A stretch of 43,215 bases of DNA, taken from Acidobacteriaceae bacterium. GTDB lineage: Bacteria > Acidobacteriota > Terriglobia > Terriglobales > Acidobacteriaceae. This document shows, piece after piece, positions 8,617 through 19,904 of this stretch; within the stretch, counting starts at the first letter, position 1; the number at the start of each line of letters is the position of its first letter. The DNA is taken from NCBI GenBank assembly GCA_030041955.1, contig JASIAO010000225.1:1-43215 (forward strand), in the 5' to 3' direction. The translations under genes and the position numbers were made by a program. The notes below the pieces were generated by a model, which did no database searches, was not told the origin of the DNA, and saw only the letters and a program-made list of their open reading frames with translations.

Positions 8617-10845
8617 TTGAACCTCATCACCCCATCCACCTGGGACGACGCGCCTGAGCCGGACCTCGGCTCCCCGCGTTTTCGCCCCGGTGCGGGTCGC
8701 GGCAAGATCGCCGGCAGCGTCGCCCTGGCATTCCTCATCCTGCTCGCCGCCGCCGCAGGCTCCCTCGCCGGCCTCATGCTCGTCTACTCCGTGGATTTGC
8801 CCCAGATCGACCAGCTCGAGCACTACCGGCCCAGCTCCACCACCGAGCTCTACGACGTCCACGGACGCATCATCGGATCCTTTGCCCTTGAGCGCCGCAT
8901 TCCCATCGGCTACAACGATTTCTCCCCGCTCCTGCGCCAGGCCGTCATCTCCACCGAGGACCGCGACTTCGAAAGCCACTGGGGGGTGAACCTGATGCGC
9001 GTCGCCAGAGCCGCCTGGCACGATGTTTTCTCCAAAGGCCGCGCCCAGGGAGCTTCCACGCTCACCATGCAACTTGCCCGCGATCTATTCCTCACCAACC
9101 AGCGCACGCTCTCTCGCAAGCTCCAGGAAATCTTTCTCTCCCTCCAGATCGAGCACCGCTTCACCAAGCAGCAGATTTTCACCCTCTACGGCAACCAGAT
9201 CTACCTCGGTAGCGGCGTCTACGGCTTTGAAGCCGGAGCCGAGTATTATTTCTCGAAGCACGCCAACGATCTCACCCTCCCTGAAGCCGCACTGCTCGCC
9301 GGCCTGCCCAAGGGCCCCGTCGAGTTCTCTCCCATCCTCAGTCCCGAGCGCGCCTTCCGCCGCCGCAATCTTGTTATCGACGCCATGCTGCAGGACGGCA
9401 AAATCACCGTCGCTCAGGCTGAAGCTGCTCGCTCCGCGCCTCTCGGCCTGCACATCGAAGCCCCGCCCAACTCCGTCGCGCCGTGGTTCGTCGAAGAAGT
9501 CCGCCGCGAGCTCGACCGCCGTTTCGGTTCCGAAGAAGTCCACGCCGCCGGCCTCAAGGTCTACACCACGCTCGATCTCGATCTGCAGACGGCCGCCAAC
9601 CAGGCCGTACTCGACGGCCTCGCTGCTTACGAGCGCAGCTGCGGCTGGCGCGGCCATCTTCTCAACGTCATTGCCGGCGGCCTTTCCCTCGACAGCTTCC
9701 AGCACCCGGACTGGACCATTCCGCCATCGCCTGGCCTTTACACCCACGCTCTCGTCACCGGCATTCTTCCGTATCAGGTCGCCGCGCGCATCGGCACGCA
9801 CACCCTCATCCTCACGCCAGACGACTGGTCCTGGAGCCACTTCACCACCGCCGATCAATTCCTCCACGTCGGCGACATCATCTACGTGAAGCTAACCGAT
9901 GTCTCCGGCAACCTCCTCCGCGGTTCGCTTGAGGAAGACACCGGCGCCCAGGGTGCGCTCCTCGCTATGGACAACACCACCGGCGATGTCCTGGCTCTGG
10001 TCGGCGGTCGCGACTTCAATCTTTCCCAGTTTGACCGCGCCACTCAGGCCGAACGCCAGACCGGTTCCTCGTTCAAGGCGTATGTCTATACCGCTGCCGT
10101 CGAAGACGGTCTCACTCCGCAGGACACCATCGTCGACCACCCTGTCTCATGGGGCTCCTATGTTCCGCATAACTACGACGGCAAATACCTCGGCCGCATC
10201 TCGCTCCTCAAGGCATTCGCCGACTCACGCAACATCCCCGCGCTCGAACTGGCCGCTCGCGTCGGCATCGAGAATGTCATCCGCACCGCGCACAAATTCG
10301 GCATCACCACCGATATCCCGCCTTATCTGCCTGTCGCGCTCGGCTCGGCTGAGGTCACCCTTGAGCAGCAGGTCGCCGCCTACTCCGTCTTCCCCAATGA
10401 CGGCATCCGCATCGCCCCGCACCTCATACGCCGCGTCATCGCCGCCGATGGCACGCCGCTCTTCGACGACACCCCTGACGCCACCGAGGTGATCAGCCAG
10501 AAGACAGCCCGCACTATGATGGAATTTTTCCGCGGAGTCACCAGTGAAGGCACCGCCGCCTCGCTCGCCGCGTTGCACCATCCCCTCGGTGGCAAAACCG
10601 GCACCACCAACGATTTCACCGATGCCTGGTTCGTCGGCTTCTCGCCCTCCGTTACTTGTGGCGTCTGGACCGGCTACGATGACCGCGAATCTCTCGGCGA
10701 CAAGGAAACCGGCGCCCGCGTCGCGCTGCCGATCTGGACCGCGTTCATGAAAACCGCTATCGCCTCGTCTCCGAACGAGTCCTTCCTCGCCGATCAGCCT
10801 GCTCCGCCGGCCGCGCAACCCGCCGCGCTGCCCGCCCAACGTTAG
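8617..10845 (+). CDS. Class A penicillin-binding protein 1A (glycosyltransferase/transpeptidase), TTG start
   Basis: GT51 motifs AVISTEDRDFESHWGV and GASTLTMQLARDLFLT; transpeptidase motifs GSSFKA (SxxK), SRN and KTGTT. Confidence 0.93.
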   Translation: MNLITPSTWDDAPEPDLGSPRFRPGAGRGKIAGSVALAFLILLAAAAGSLAGLMLVYSVDLPQIDQLEHYRPSSTTELYDVHGRIIGSFALERRIPIGYNDFSPLLRQAVISTEDRDFESHWGVNLMRVARAAWHDVFSKGRAQGASTLTMQLARDLFLTNQRTLSRKLQEIFLSLQIEHRFTKQQIFTLYGNQIYLGSGVYGFEAGAEYYFSKHANDLTLPEAALLAGLPKGPVEFSPILSPERAFRRRNLVIDAMLQDGKITVAQAEAARSAPLGLHIEAPPNSVAPWFVEEVRRELDRRFGSEEVHAAGLKVYTTLDLDLQTAANQAVLDGLAAYERSCGWRGHLLNVIAGGLSLDSFQHPDWTIPPSPGLYTHALVTGILPYQVAARIGTHTLILTPDDWSWSHFTTADQFLHVGDIIYVKLTDVSGNLLRGSLEEDTGAQGALLAMDNTTGDVLALVGGRDFNLSQFDRATQAERQTGSSFKAYVYTAAVEDGLTPQDTIVDHPVSWGSYVPHNYDGKYLGRISLLKAFADSRNIPALELAARVGIENVIRTAHKFGITTDIPPYLPVALGSAEVTLEQQVAAYSVFPNDGIRIAPHLIRRVIAADGTPLFDDTPDATEVISQKTARTMMEFFRGVTSEGTAASLAALHHPLGGKTGTTNDFTDAWFVGFSPSVTCGVWTGYDDRESLGDKETGARVALPIWTAFMKTAIASSPNESFLADQPAPPAAQPAALPAQR

Positions 10846-10906
10846 GCGAAGCCTGAGCATGGTCACGCCCTCGGCGCGCCCGGCACTCACCGGAGGTATC
10901 CGAAGC

Positions 10907-11650
10907 TCACCGAGCGCGCCGGTCGTGTGGCCCGAAATGATAGCTGATGCCATACATGTACGACATCACATCCAGACCGGGATTCGACGGCACAACGAAG
11001 GCATTCGAAAAATGGTAATCGCCCATGCCCATCCGCAGATCCACCCTCCTGGTCAGCCGGATCTGCAGGCCTGCGCTGGACTGCAGGCTGATGTTCTCGT
11101 AGCTCGCGTTCGGTGACAGCGCCTTCTGGGTGAACACGAGTAATCCGCCCTTCGCCATCAGGTATGGCCTGATCGCCTTACCGTCCCGCCATAAGAGGCG
11201 GAAGCCGATGGGCGTGATTCCGATTCCGGGCACGTATCGCCTGCGCCCTCGGTTCGTGGACACGACGACGCCATAGTAGTTCAGTTGATACGGCTCGTTC
11301 AGGAGCACGAAGGGCAAAAACTCCGCCACATAGTAAACCTGCGCCCCCAGGAAGTAGCCCCAGGAATGCCGGTCGTACTCCACGCCCCCCGTGAACAGCT
11401 TCGAATCTGTCCCCTGGGCAAAGATCTGATAGTTGCCGAAGGAGCCCTGTCCCTCAAACGTCAGGTCGCTCTCCACCCGGTTTCGGATCGGAGGCGCATA
11501 GGATGCTGCGCTCCCTGTTTGGTGCGTATCTTCGCTCGTCTGCCCGACCGCGATCGACGGCGCCAGCACGCTGAACACCGCGACCAGCAGCATCCACCTC
11601 AGGCAAAAGTCCCGATTGTAGCTTTCCTTGTGAGGGCAATAGGGGAACAC
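10907..11650 (-). CDS. Acyloxyacyl hydrolase / PagL-like lipid A 3-O-deacylase
   Basis: Signal peptide, beta-barrel-like alternation, and YHFSNAFVVPSNPGLDVMSYMYGISY, matching the PagL-type HxSN...NPG signature. Confidence 0.72.
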   Translation of the reverse strand: MFPYCPHKESYNRDFCLRWMLLVAVFSVLAPSIAVGQTSEDTHQTGSAASYAPPIRNRVESDLTFEGQGSFGNYQIFAQGTDSKLFTGGVEYDRHSWGYFLGAQVYYVAEFLPFVLLNEPYQLNYYGVVVSTNRGRRRYVPGIGITPIGFRLLWRDGKAIRPYLMAKGGLLVFTQKALSPNASYENISLQSSAGLQIRLTRRVDLRMGMGDYHFSNAFVVPSNPGLDVMSYMYGISYHFGPHDRRAR

Positions 11651-11797
11651 CGGCGCGCAACCTCAATTCCTCGGCTAATTATCCAGCGTTGGCGTTAGTA
11701 AGACTGGAGTTTAAACCCTACCCTGCTAACTCCTGCAAGACATCGCTTCACCGAAATCCACACCGCGCCCGGTTCCACTCGTCACCTCTGCCGGCGC

Positions 11798-12409
11798 TCA
11801 GAAGCGCCACACCAGTCCAGCCGAAGCGCGCCCAAAATAGTTGGGCAGGCCAGGCACGTACGTGGGTACGATATGGAATCGCTCGTTTTCCTTGAAGTAT
11901 GCATACTGGTAATCCCCCGCGACGCGGACAGCGAAGTGTCGGGAAATCGGCGTATCCAGGCCGCCGCCAAGAATCGCGGAGAACGAAGCTGTATCTCCCA
12001 CTGCTCCGCTCGCTCCCCAGTGCATGTTCACGTTGCCTTCTCCGCCCAATCCCTCCACAAAGGCGTACTCCCGCCCGAAGCTTCGGCCGTATTGGCCGCC
12101 GCCCATGATGAAATAGGGATGTTCCAGCGCCCCTTGGTTAGTTCCGCGATAGCCGAACGCGCTCAGTTTGAAACGGAGATCATGCCATGGAGGAATGGCG
12201 AATCCCACATCCCATCCATCGAGAGGTTGATGCTGTCCGCTAACCCCGTTGAGGGAATTCGAGAGAAAACTGTAGCCGCCAAAGAGTTGATAGCGGGACG
12301 CCGGCGTTGTTTGACCGTGGAACTCAGGCGTCAGCGCCATCATTGCGAGCACGCACATCAGCCGCAGCGGCAAGCGGATCGCCAATCTTTTGCGCCCCTC
12401 TTCGGTCAT
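11798..12409 (-). CDS. Small outer-membrane beta-barrel protein
   Basis: Signal peptide-like start, YQLFGGYSFLSNSLNGVSG..., glycine/aromatic alternation, C-terminal ...ASAGLVWRF ending in Phe. Confidence 0.65.
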   Translation of the reverse strand: MTEEGRKRLAIRLPLRLMCVLAMMALTPEFHGQTTPASRYQLFGGYSFLSNSLNGVSGQHQPLDGWDVGFAIPPWHDLRFKLSAFGYRGTNQGALEHPYFIMGGGQYGRSFGREYAFVEGLGGEGNVNMHWGASGAVGDTASFSAILGGGLDTPISRHFAVRVAGDYQYAYFKENERFHIVPTYVPGLPNYFGRASAGLVWRF

Positions 12410-12503
12410 CCACCCGATTTGACCACACCCCTTCGGGTTGTGCCAAGGAGATCCTCAACGGTGACCTGCCATCAGCCGGGCAAGTTCGGTCAGAATCGCC
12501 TCC

Positions 12504-12710
12504 TTACGCTGCGTCCCCCACCCGAATATGCGACGGCAGGAAGTTCAGCATCCACTCCCCTGACCACCGTCTGGTAAACACCGTGTGTCCTTCGAACGAC
12601 ACCGTATACGACCCGTCCGGCAAATCCGCCGGTTCGCCGCTGATGCGGCATCGCGTGAATCGCCGCCCACTCAGTGATTGCTCTGTCCACAGAGTGAGAC
12701 TGCATTCCAT
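12504..12710 (-). CDS. Small hypothetical protein (about 68 aa)
   Basis: MECSLTLWTEQSLSGRRFTRCRISGEPADLPDGSYTVSFEGHTVFTRRWSGEWMLNFLPSHIRVGDAA has protein-like composition, unlike the overlapping frame. Confidence 0.45.
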   Translation of the reverse strand: MECSLTLWTEQSLSGRRFTRCRISGEPADLPDGSYTVSFEGHTVFTRRWSGEWMLNFLPSHIRVGDAA

Positions 12711-12923
12711 CTCCCGCCCCATTCCACGCAATACTGCTCGCACTACTGATTGCACACACCCCTCCCCGTGGCCTTGGAACTAATGTTGGATGCGCCGATA
12801 GGTTTAGTCGTTGACCGCGAAGTTCGTGCGTCGCGAGATAAACCTGAAGTCCAGGATCTTTGCATTTCTGGTTACATCGCGGTCCCCGCGCCTTGTGCCC
12901 CTTTCAGGAGCTAACATTGGGGC

Positions 12924-13736
12924 ATGAAATATTTGGCTGTCTCCCTGGCGCTTGACGTGATGTTCACTCTCTTCGCGCCTGCGCAGCAGGCCGTTCCCGA
13001 TAATGGATCGCCCCAGGCAACGGCCCAGCAGGGCATGAAGGCCGTCGAAAACCTCGATCGCTGGCGTGAAACCCTCATCCCGATGTTCATGAACGATTAC
13101 GGTGACCTGAATCGCTACCACGACGCCGACCTCGCCCTCGCCGCCCCCGCGCCCAATCAGCAGCGCGTTGTATTCTTCGGCGACTCCATCACCGATATCT
13201 GGAACCTCGACCAGTCCTTCCCAGGCAAGCACTACATCAACCGCGGCATCAGCGGCCAGACTACGCCGCAGATGATCGTCCGCTTCCGCCAGGACGTGGT
13301 CGATCTTCATCCCGCCGTCGTCGTGATTCTTGCCGGCACCAACGATCTCGCCGGCAACACCGGCCCCGAGTTCGTCGCCCAGATCGAAGGCAACTACGCC
13401 AGCATGGCGGAGATCGCTCGCGCCAACGGTATCCGCGTCATCTTTTCTTCCGTCACGCCCATCAATGGCTCGCGACCCGACTGGACAAACTACGCGCTGC
13501 TCCGCTCACCGCGAAAAATCCTCGAGCTGAACGACTGGCTCAGGCGTTACTGCGCCGAGCACGGCCTTTTCTATCTCGATTACTACTCGGCGATGGTCGA
13601 CTCCCAGGGCCGAATGAGGTCCGATCTTACCAACGACGGCCTGCACCCCAACGCCGCCGGTTTTGCAGTCATGGCCCCACTCGCCCAGGATGACATCGAG
13701 AAGGCCCTCAGCCAGCCCGTCATGATCGACAAGTAA
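12924..13736 (+). CDS. SGNH/GDSL hydrolase family protein
   Basis: FFGDSITDIWN, NRGISGQTTPQMIVRF, VVILAGTNDLAGN, NDGLHPNAAGFAVM correspond to blocks I, II, III and V. Confidence 0.88.
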   Translation: MKYLAVSLALDVMFTLFAPAQQAVPDNGSPQATAQQGMKAVENLDRWRETLIPMFMNDYGDLNRYHDADLALAAPAPNQQRVVFFGDSITDIWNLDQSFPGKHYINRGISGQTTPQMIVRFRQDVVDLHPAVVVILAGTNDLAGNTGPEFVAQIEGNYASMAEIARANGIRVIFSSVTPINGSRPDWTNYALLRSPRKILELNDWLRRYCAEHGLFYLDYYSAMVDSQGRMRSDLTNDGLHPNAAGFAVMAPLAQDDIEKALSQPVMIDK

Positions 13737-13745
13737 ACCGGAAAA

Positions 13746-14336
13746 CTATTTGCTCGTTTGCGACTGTCCAGGCAGCGCATCCAGCGCCAGATTCAGCTCC
13801 AGCACGTTCACCGTCGGCTCGCCGAGGAATCCGAACTGCCGTCCCTCGATGTGCGATTCCACCAGCGCCCGCACTGTTTCCTCCGGAAGGTGCCGCGCCG
13901 CCGCCACCATCGGCACCTGATACAGCGCGCCCTCCGGAGAAATATCCGGATCCAGCCCCGACCCCGACGTCGTCACCAGGCCGATGGGTACCGGTCCCTT
14001 TGCCTCGGGATCATCCTTGTGCCATTGAGCCACGGCTGCGTCGATCCGAGTCATCAGCGCCTGATTCGTTGGTCCCAGATTCGACCCGCCCGAGCTGGTT
14101 GCATCCCAGCCGTTGCCCGCCGCCGATGGCCTCGAGTGGAAATACCGCGGGCTGGTGAATCCTTGCCCGATCAGCGCCGACCCTACCACCTGACCGTCGC
14201 GTGTAATCAGGGAGCCGTTTGCCTTGGCCGGCATCATCAATTGCGCAAGGCCCGTCACTAACAGCGGGTATCCAATCCCCAGCAGGATGGTCGTGATAAT
14301 CGTGTAGCGAATCGCAATCACAAGCGTGTTTCGCAT
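13746..14336 (-). CDS. kdpC: K+-transporting ATPase subunit C
   Basis: IRYTIITTILLGIGYPLLVTGLAQLMMPAKANGSLI; TSGSGLDPDISPEGALYQ; FLGEPTVNVLELNLAL. Confidence 0.96.
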   Translation of the reverse strand: MRNTLVIAIRYTIITTILLGIGYPLLVTGLAQLMMPAKANGSLITRDGQVVGSALIGQGFTSPRYFHSRPSAAGNGWDATSSGGSNLGPTNQALMTRIDAAVAQWHKDDPEAKGPVPIGLVTTSGSGLDPDISPEGALYQVPMVAAARHLPEETVRALVESHIEGRQFGFLGEPTVNVLELNLALDALPGQSQTSK

Positions 14337-14350
14337 AAGAATCCTCTCCC

Positions 14351-16381
<2,031 letters not shown>

Positions 16382-16399
16382 AACCTTTTTCTCCTCGCC

Positions 16400-18112
16400 C
16401 TACGAAAACAGCACGCCGTGGTGCAGCAGCAGATGTTCCAGGATTGGACCCAGGCTGAGCGCCGGGAAAAACGTCAGCGCGCCCACGATTAGAATCACGC
16501 TCGTCAGCAGCACGGTGAACAGCGGTGTATTCACCGGGAACGTTCCGGGCGAAGGTGGAACGCTCTTCTTCCGCGCCAGATTTCCGGCGAGAGCGAGCAT
16601 CGGTATCATCATCAGGAACCGGCCCGTCAGCATATTGAAGCCGGTCGTGATGTTGTAGAACTTCGTGTTGGCGTTGAGTCCGGCGAAGGCGGAGCCGTTA
16701 TTCCCGGCCGTCGAGACATAGGCGTAGAGAATTTCCGTCAGACCGTGCGGCCCATTATTTGCCAGGCTACTCAACCCTGCGTGCGTGAGCACTCCGATCG
16801 CGGTGAGCACGAGAATCACCAGCGGAAAGATGAGCACATATAACATCGTCATCTTGACGTCGTAGGATTCAATCTTCTTGCCGAGATATTCCGGCGTGCG
16901 CCCTACCATCAGCCCCGCGATAAACACCGACAGGACCACGTAGATGATCATGCCGTAGAGCCCCGATCCCACTCCGCCGAAGATAATCTCCCCCAGCATG
17001 ATGTTGATCAGAGGCACCATTCCTCCCAGCGGCATGTAGGAATCGTGCATCGAGTTGACGGCGCCGCAACTCGCATCTGTTGTGATCGTCGCAAACATCG
17101 AGGAGTCAGTGATGCCGAAGCGCGCCTCTTTGCCCTCCATGTTGCCGCCCGGCTGCAAGGCGCTGGCTTGCTGCGTCACACCGTGCAGCACCGGACTCGG
17201 TTGCGACTCCGCCCAATAACAGACGGTGAATCCCGCGGCAAACAGGATCGACATACAGGCAAAAATCGCCCATCCGTGCCCCGGCGAGCCTGTCATGCGC
17301 CCCAGCGTGACCGTCAGCGCACCGCCGATCAGGAAGATGAGGAACATCTCGATGAAATTGCTGAAGGCCGTCGGGTTTTCGAAAGGATGCGCGCTGTTCG
17401 CGCTGAAAAATCCTCCCCCGTTCGTGCCCAGCTCCTTGATCGCCTCCTGCGAGGCCACCGGCCCCTGCGCGATCGTCTGCGTCTGGTGTTCCAGCGTATG
17501 CGCCACCGTATACGGGTGCAGGTTCTGGATCACTCCCTGGCTCACCAGCACCAGCGCAAACACGATGCACAGGGGCACCAGTACATAAAGACACGTACGA
17601 GTAACGTCGACCCAGAAGTTGCCGATGGTCTTCGCCTCGCGCCGCGCGACCCCCCGCACCAACGCGATGGCCACCGCGATGCCAGCCGCCGCGCTGAAGA
17701 AGTTGTGATAGGCAAGGCCGGCCATCTGCGTGAAGTAACTCATCGTTACATCGTTGCTGTATGCCTGCCAGTTGGTGTTTGTGGTAAACGACGCCGCGGT
17801 ATTCCACGCGAGGAACGCCTCCACTCCGGGCAGATGCTGCGGGTTCCACGGCAGCACATGCTGTAGTCGCTCGAAGACATACGTGAGGATCAGCGAGACG
17901 AAGCTGAACAGCAGCATCGCCACTGTGTATTCCTTCCACGTCATCTCCTCATCGCTGCGGACCCCGGAGACGCGGTAGATCAACCTCTCGAAAGGCCGCA
18001 GGAAGTGGAGCTTCCCTTCGAACACCTTCGCCATGTAAATCCCGAGCGGGCGCACACAGACGAGGAGAACGACGAAATAGACGATAAATTGGAGCCAGCC
18101 ATTGGCGGTCAT
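16400..18112 (-). CDS. kdpA: K+-transporting ATPase subunit A
   Basis: WKEYTVAMLLFSFVSLILTYVFERLQ; NTAASFTTNTNWQAYS; ELGTNGGGFFSANSAHPFENPTAFSNF. Confidence 0.98.
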   Translation of the reverse strand: MTANGWLQFIVYFVVLLVCVRPLGIYMAKVFEGKLHFLRPFERLIYRVSGVRSDEEMTWKEYTVAMLLFSFVSLILTYVFERLQHVLPWNPQHLPGVEAFLAWNTAASFTTNTNWQAYSNDVTMSYFTQMAGLAYHNFFSAAAGIAVAIALVRGVARREAKTIGNFWVDVTRTCLYVLVPLCIVFALVLVSQGVIQNLHPYTVAHTLEHQTQTIAQGPVASQEAIKELGTNGGGFFSANSAHPFENPTAFSNFIEMFLIFLIGGALTVTLGRMTGSPGHGWAIFACMSILFAAGFTVCYWAESQPSPVLHGVTQQASALQPGGNMEGKEARFGITDSSMFATITTDASCGAVNSMHDSYMPLGGMVPLINIMLGEIIFGGVGSGLYGMIIYVVLSVFIAGLMVGRTPEYLGKKIESYDVKMTMLYVLIFPLVILVLTAIGVLTHAGLSSLANNGPHGLTEILYAYVSTAGNNGSAFAGLNANTKFYNITTGFNMLTGRFLMMIPMLALAGNLARKKSVPPSPGTFPVNTPLFTVLLTSVILIVGALTFFPALSLGPILEHLLLHHGVLFS

Positions 18113-18114
18113 GG

Positions 18115-18204
18115 TCAGAACTTCTCCGGATACAGCAGGGCTACGACAAGGTAGACCAGCAGAAATGCGGTGATGAGCAGGATGAAGAGAGTCGTGGTAT
18201 TCAT
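18115..18204 (-). CDS. kdpF: KdpF small subunit (29 aa), absent from the supplied ORF track
   Basis: Reverse-strand translation MNTTTLFILLITAFLLVYLVVALLYPEKF*: KdpF-like single-helix protein ending YPEKF, stop 2 bp upstream of the kdpA start. Confidence 0.9.
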   Translation of the reverse strand: MNTTTLFILLITAFLLVYLVVALLYPEKF

Positions 18205-18208
18205 CGGG

Positions 18209-18295
18209 TTACCTCAGCTTCTCGCACGCGCCCACATAGAGCAGCGCCACGACGAAAAACGCAATTGAGAAAACGATCATGAGAAGGTCGGTCAT
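18209..18295 (-). CDS. 28-aa single-helix membrane miniprotein upstream of kdpF, absent from the supplied ORF track
   Basis: Reverse-strand translation MTDLLMIVFSIAFFVVALLYVGACEKLR*; preceded by AAAGGA; 4 bp separate its stop from the kdpF start. Confidence 0.72.
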   Translation of the reverse strand: MTDLLMIVFSIAFFVVALLYVGACEKLR

Positions 18296-18305
18296 GGAAA
18301 GTCCT

Positions 18306-19805
18306 TTACCAGGATCCTTGCTTGCCGCCATACCACCATACCAGGCCAAGGGTGGCCGTATCCTGGTGGTTGACAGGCGCAGCAGGGTTGCTGGTGATGA
18401 AATAGCGAGTGTTGCTCCAGTCGCGACGGTATTCCAGGAACGCGTCGAATCCGTCGCCCAGCGTGTACTTGTAAGTGCCGGTAGCTTCCTTCAGTGCCTG
18501 AGTGGCATTGCTGAAGAGTCCGCTTCGGTCAGAGAGATATTCGCTTCGCGCCGCCAGCGCCGTCCGCGGGTCGATCTGGTACTGGAGATAGGCTGCTCCG
18601 CCATCGACGTGTTCCGGCGCCGACGAATCACCCGGCGCGGCGTTCGCCCATTCGCGCTCGATGTAGTAATCGCCCTCGCCGGCTACGGTCAGTTTTGACG
18701 TCGCCTGCCAGGTGACGTAGCTGTCAAAAATATCGGTCTTGCCATTGGGAGCGGGGGTAATCGGCGCTTCACAGAGTCCCGGCTGTAGCGGCACCGTACA
18801 ATTCGTGGCCGCTACGGTGTTCGGGTGATCCTGGCCCAGATAGTAGTTCATCGTCCAGCTCACCGCTTTCGCGGGGGTCAAAACGTAACCCCACAGCTCG
18901 TCCTTGTAACCATTCGTAGGCTCTGACTGATTCGTGCCGTTCACAACCCAGTAGTTCAGAGCCAACTTATTGTTAACTTGATAGTTCGCCTTCAGGCCGG
19001 CATGGTAGAAGGGCAGGAAGTAGAAGTAAAAAGACCTCGTGTAGTTCATCTGATCTTTGGCATAGTTCCCCTCGATGCCGAGAGAACTCGCCCATTTGCC
19101 CACGCTCAGGTTGAGGCCGCTGCCCAGGGGAGCGATGTACGATCCGTAAGCCTGGAAGATGTTCCGATAGATTTCCGGGCGCGGCTCGTTGGCCGGATTT
19201 CCCTGCAGCGTCTCCGTGGCCTGGCCGAACTGGAAATCGGTGCGAAAGCCATAGCGGCGATGAACGGTGAGATCGGGCTCGAGGTCGAAGATGAAGTCCG
19301 CCTGGCTGATGCTGAATGTGTTGCTCAATACATCATAAGCGCGCAGGTCGTTCACGCGGCCGGTCGGCTGGTTGAAGTTGTATTCGTAGTAGCCGTCGAA
19401 GTAGTAGTTCAGCGTCGCTCCTCCAGGCAGCGTTCCCGGCAGCCACGAAGTCACCGGCGTCGTCGATGATGCCGGCGCCGCCGCAGCCGAGGTCTGCGCG
19501 GGAAGGGGTGAACTCCCGCCGGAAATGCGGAGTTCTTCGGTCGCCGAAACGAGTGCGGCGGCGGATGTGGACCCCGCCGAGTCCGAAAGCAGGGAATGGG
19601 GCGACGCCGCTTCTCTGGAGTCGGAGATCGACGCCTGCAACTGACGATTCTGCTCTTCCAGCACTGATACCCGGCGCTGGAGGTTGAAGACCATCTGGCG
19701 CAGCTGCTCGAATTCCTGCACGCTCGGTGCGGTCTGCGCGTGAGTGACCGGCGTTCCCATGAAAATCAACAAAGAAAGCAAGGGAAAAGCGCGGATGAAG
19801 TGCAT
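18306..19805 (-). CDS. Outer-membrane beta-barrel porin (OmpL/bbp2-like) with N-terminal coiled coil
   Basis: Signal peptide MHFIRAFPLLSLLIFMGTPVTHAQ; coiled coil EFEQLRQMVFNLQRRVSVLEEQNRQLQ; YYFDGYYEYNFNQPTGRVNDLRAYDVLSNTFSISQADFIFDLEP; C-terminal ...TLGLVWWYGGKQGSW. Confidence 0.78.
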   Translation of the reverse strand: MHFIRAFPLLSLLIFMGTPVTHAQTAPSVQEFEQLRQMVFNLQRRVSVLEEQNRQLQASISDSREAASPHSLLSDSAGSTSAAALVSATEELRISGGSSPLPAQTSAAAAPASSTTPVTSWLPGTLPGGATLNYYFDGYYEYNFNQPTGRVNDLRAYDVLSNTFSISQADFIFDLEPDLTVHRRYGFRTDFQFGQATETLQGNPANEPRPEIYRNIFQAYGSYIAPLGSGLNLSVGKWASSLGIEGNYAKDQMNYTRSFYFYFLPFYHAGLKANYQVNNKLALNYWVVNGTNQSEPTNGYKDELWGYVLTPAKAVSWTMNYYLGQDHPNTVAATNCTVPLQPGLCEAPITPAPNGKTDIFDSYVTWQATSKLTVAGEGDYYIEREWANAAPGDSSAPEHVDGGAAYLQYQIDPRTALAARSEYLSDRSGLFSNATQALKEATGTYKYTLGDGFDAFLEYRRDWSNTRYFITSNPAAPVNHQDTATLGLVWWYGGKQGSW

Positions 19806-19904
19806 GGTCGGCCCCCGGACGAACTTTTTAGTGAAGCGTTTCAGCCGGAAATCCGGCATAAGGGAGTTGTGAAGGAGTCGTAAAGAGACCCCAACCAGCG
19901 CCGT

